A stretch of DNA of 6,788 nt from Janthinobacterium lividum (GTDB lineage Bacteria > Pseudomonadota > Gammaproteobacteria > Burkholderiales > Burkholderiaceae_D): assembly GCA_945864765.1 (NCBI GenBank), contig CAMBDR010000236.1, forward strand, positions 1 to 6,788. Direction: 5' to 3'. Below the pieces are notes generated by a model. The model saw only the letters and a program-made list of their open reading frames with translations, made no database searches and had not been told where the DNA came from. A program made the translations under genes and the position numbers. Of this stretch, positions 6,633 through 6,788 are shown one piece after another (position 1 is the stretch's first letter; each line of letters opens with the position of its first letter).

Positions 6633-6788
6633 TCCCGATATACGGTCAGACGTGCGGCCCGACGTGCGGTCCGAAATTAGCCCGATTCCCGCCGAGCGCT
6701 TACAACAAGCCATCGACATCGTCACCCGCATGCGCAGCGAAATTCAGCGCGCCTTTATTGGGCAGCAAAAAGTATTGGAACAAGTGCT
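6622..6788 (+). CDS. MoxR-family AAA+ ATPase, N-terminus only
   Basis: The first 55 codons are present; the gene runs off the end of the window. ATG 6622 overlaps the preceding gene by 11 nt, with a weak GAGA about 7 nt upstream. After a repetitive leader of about 20 residues (DIRS-DVRP-DVRS) the protein reads as the start of a MoxR AAA+ domain: VTRMRSEIQRAFIGQQKVLEQV, matching the family's helix followed by the (V/I)GQ motif just ahead of Walker A. Walker A and B fall outside the window. MoxR proteins are cytoplasmic chaperone-like ATPases that typically act on a partner with a VWA domain encoded next door, often a DUF58 protein. The preceding RDD, SpoIIM, DUF4129 and DUF4350 genes support the call. 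Confidence 0.85.
   Translation, partial: MSDSPDIRSDVRPDVRSEISPIPAERLQQAIDIVTRMRSEIQRAFIGQQKVLEQV
6637..6672 (+). repeat. 12-bp tandem repeat in the moxR leader
   Basis: GACGTGCGGCCC at 6649-6660 and GACGTGCGGTCC at 6661-6672 differ at one base and encode DVRP-DVRS. The preceding 12 bases (6637-6648, DIRS) look like a more diverged third unit. Confidence 0.65.

Overview
The window looks like chromosomal DNA of a betaproteobacterium, probably order Burkholderiales. The PhoH and YbeY proteins read most like those of the Oxalobacteraceae group. That placement is by eye from protein sequence, and the genus is open. All genes lie on the + strand and almost nothing is non-coding: about 40 nt between miaB and phoH and 6 nt between ybeY and the RDD gene.

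Region 1 (1-1787) is a conserved RNA-maturation block: the 3' end of miaB (tRNA ms2i6A37 methylthiotransferase), phoH/ybeZ (PhoH-family ATPase) and ybeY (metal-dependent endoribonuclease in 16S rRNA maturation). phoH and ybeY overlap by 17 nt. In most Burkholderiales this block continues into corC and lnt; here it does not.

Region 2 (1794-6788, continuing past the end) is a membrane cassette: an RDD-family protein, a SpoIIM-family protein, a large membrane protein ending in a DUF4129 domain, a DUF4350-type membrane protein with a long acidic insertion, and the start of a MoxR-type AAA+ ATPase. These genes overlap by 4, 1, 4 and 11 nt, so they are almost surely translated together. The family combination is a recurrent, poorly characterised MoxR neighbourhood that usually also holds a DUF58 (VWA-related) protein, expected just downstream. 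By analogy with MoxR/VWA pairs, the AAA+ ATPase may remodel or activate the membrane proteins, perhaps in envelope stress or maturation. No function is proven by this sequence.

Two things are unusual. In-frame short tandem duplications, mostly of 12 bp, occur in linkers or loops of several neighbouring genes. The DUF4350 protein carries a 5-copy DDE tract plus further acidic repeats, followed by a lysine-rich stretch, in what should be its periplasmic domain. No RNA genes, insertion sequences, CRISPR arrays or convincing terminators were seen.
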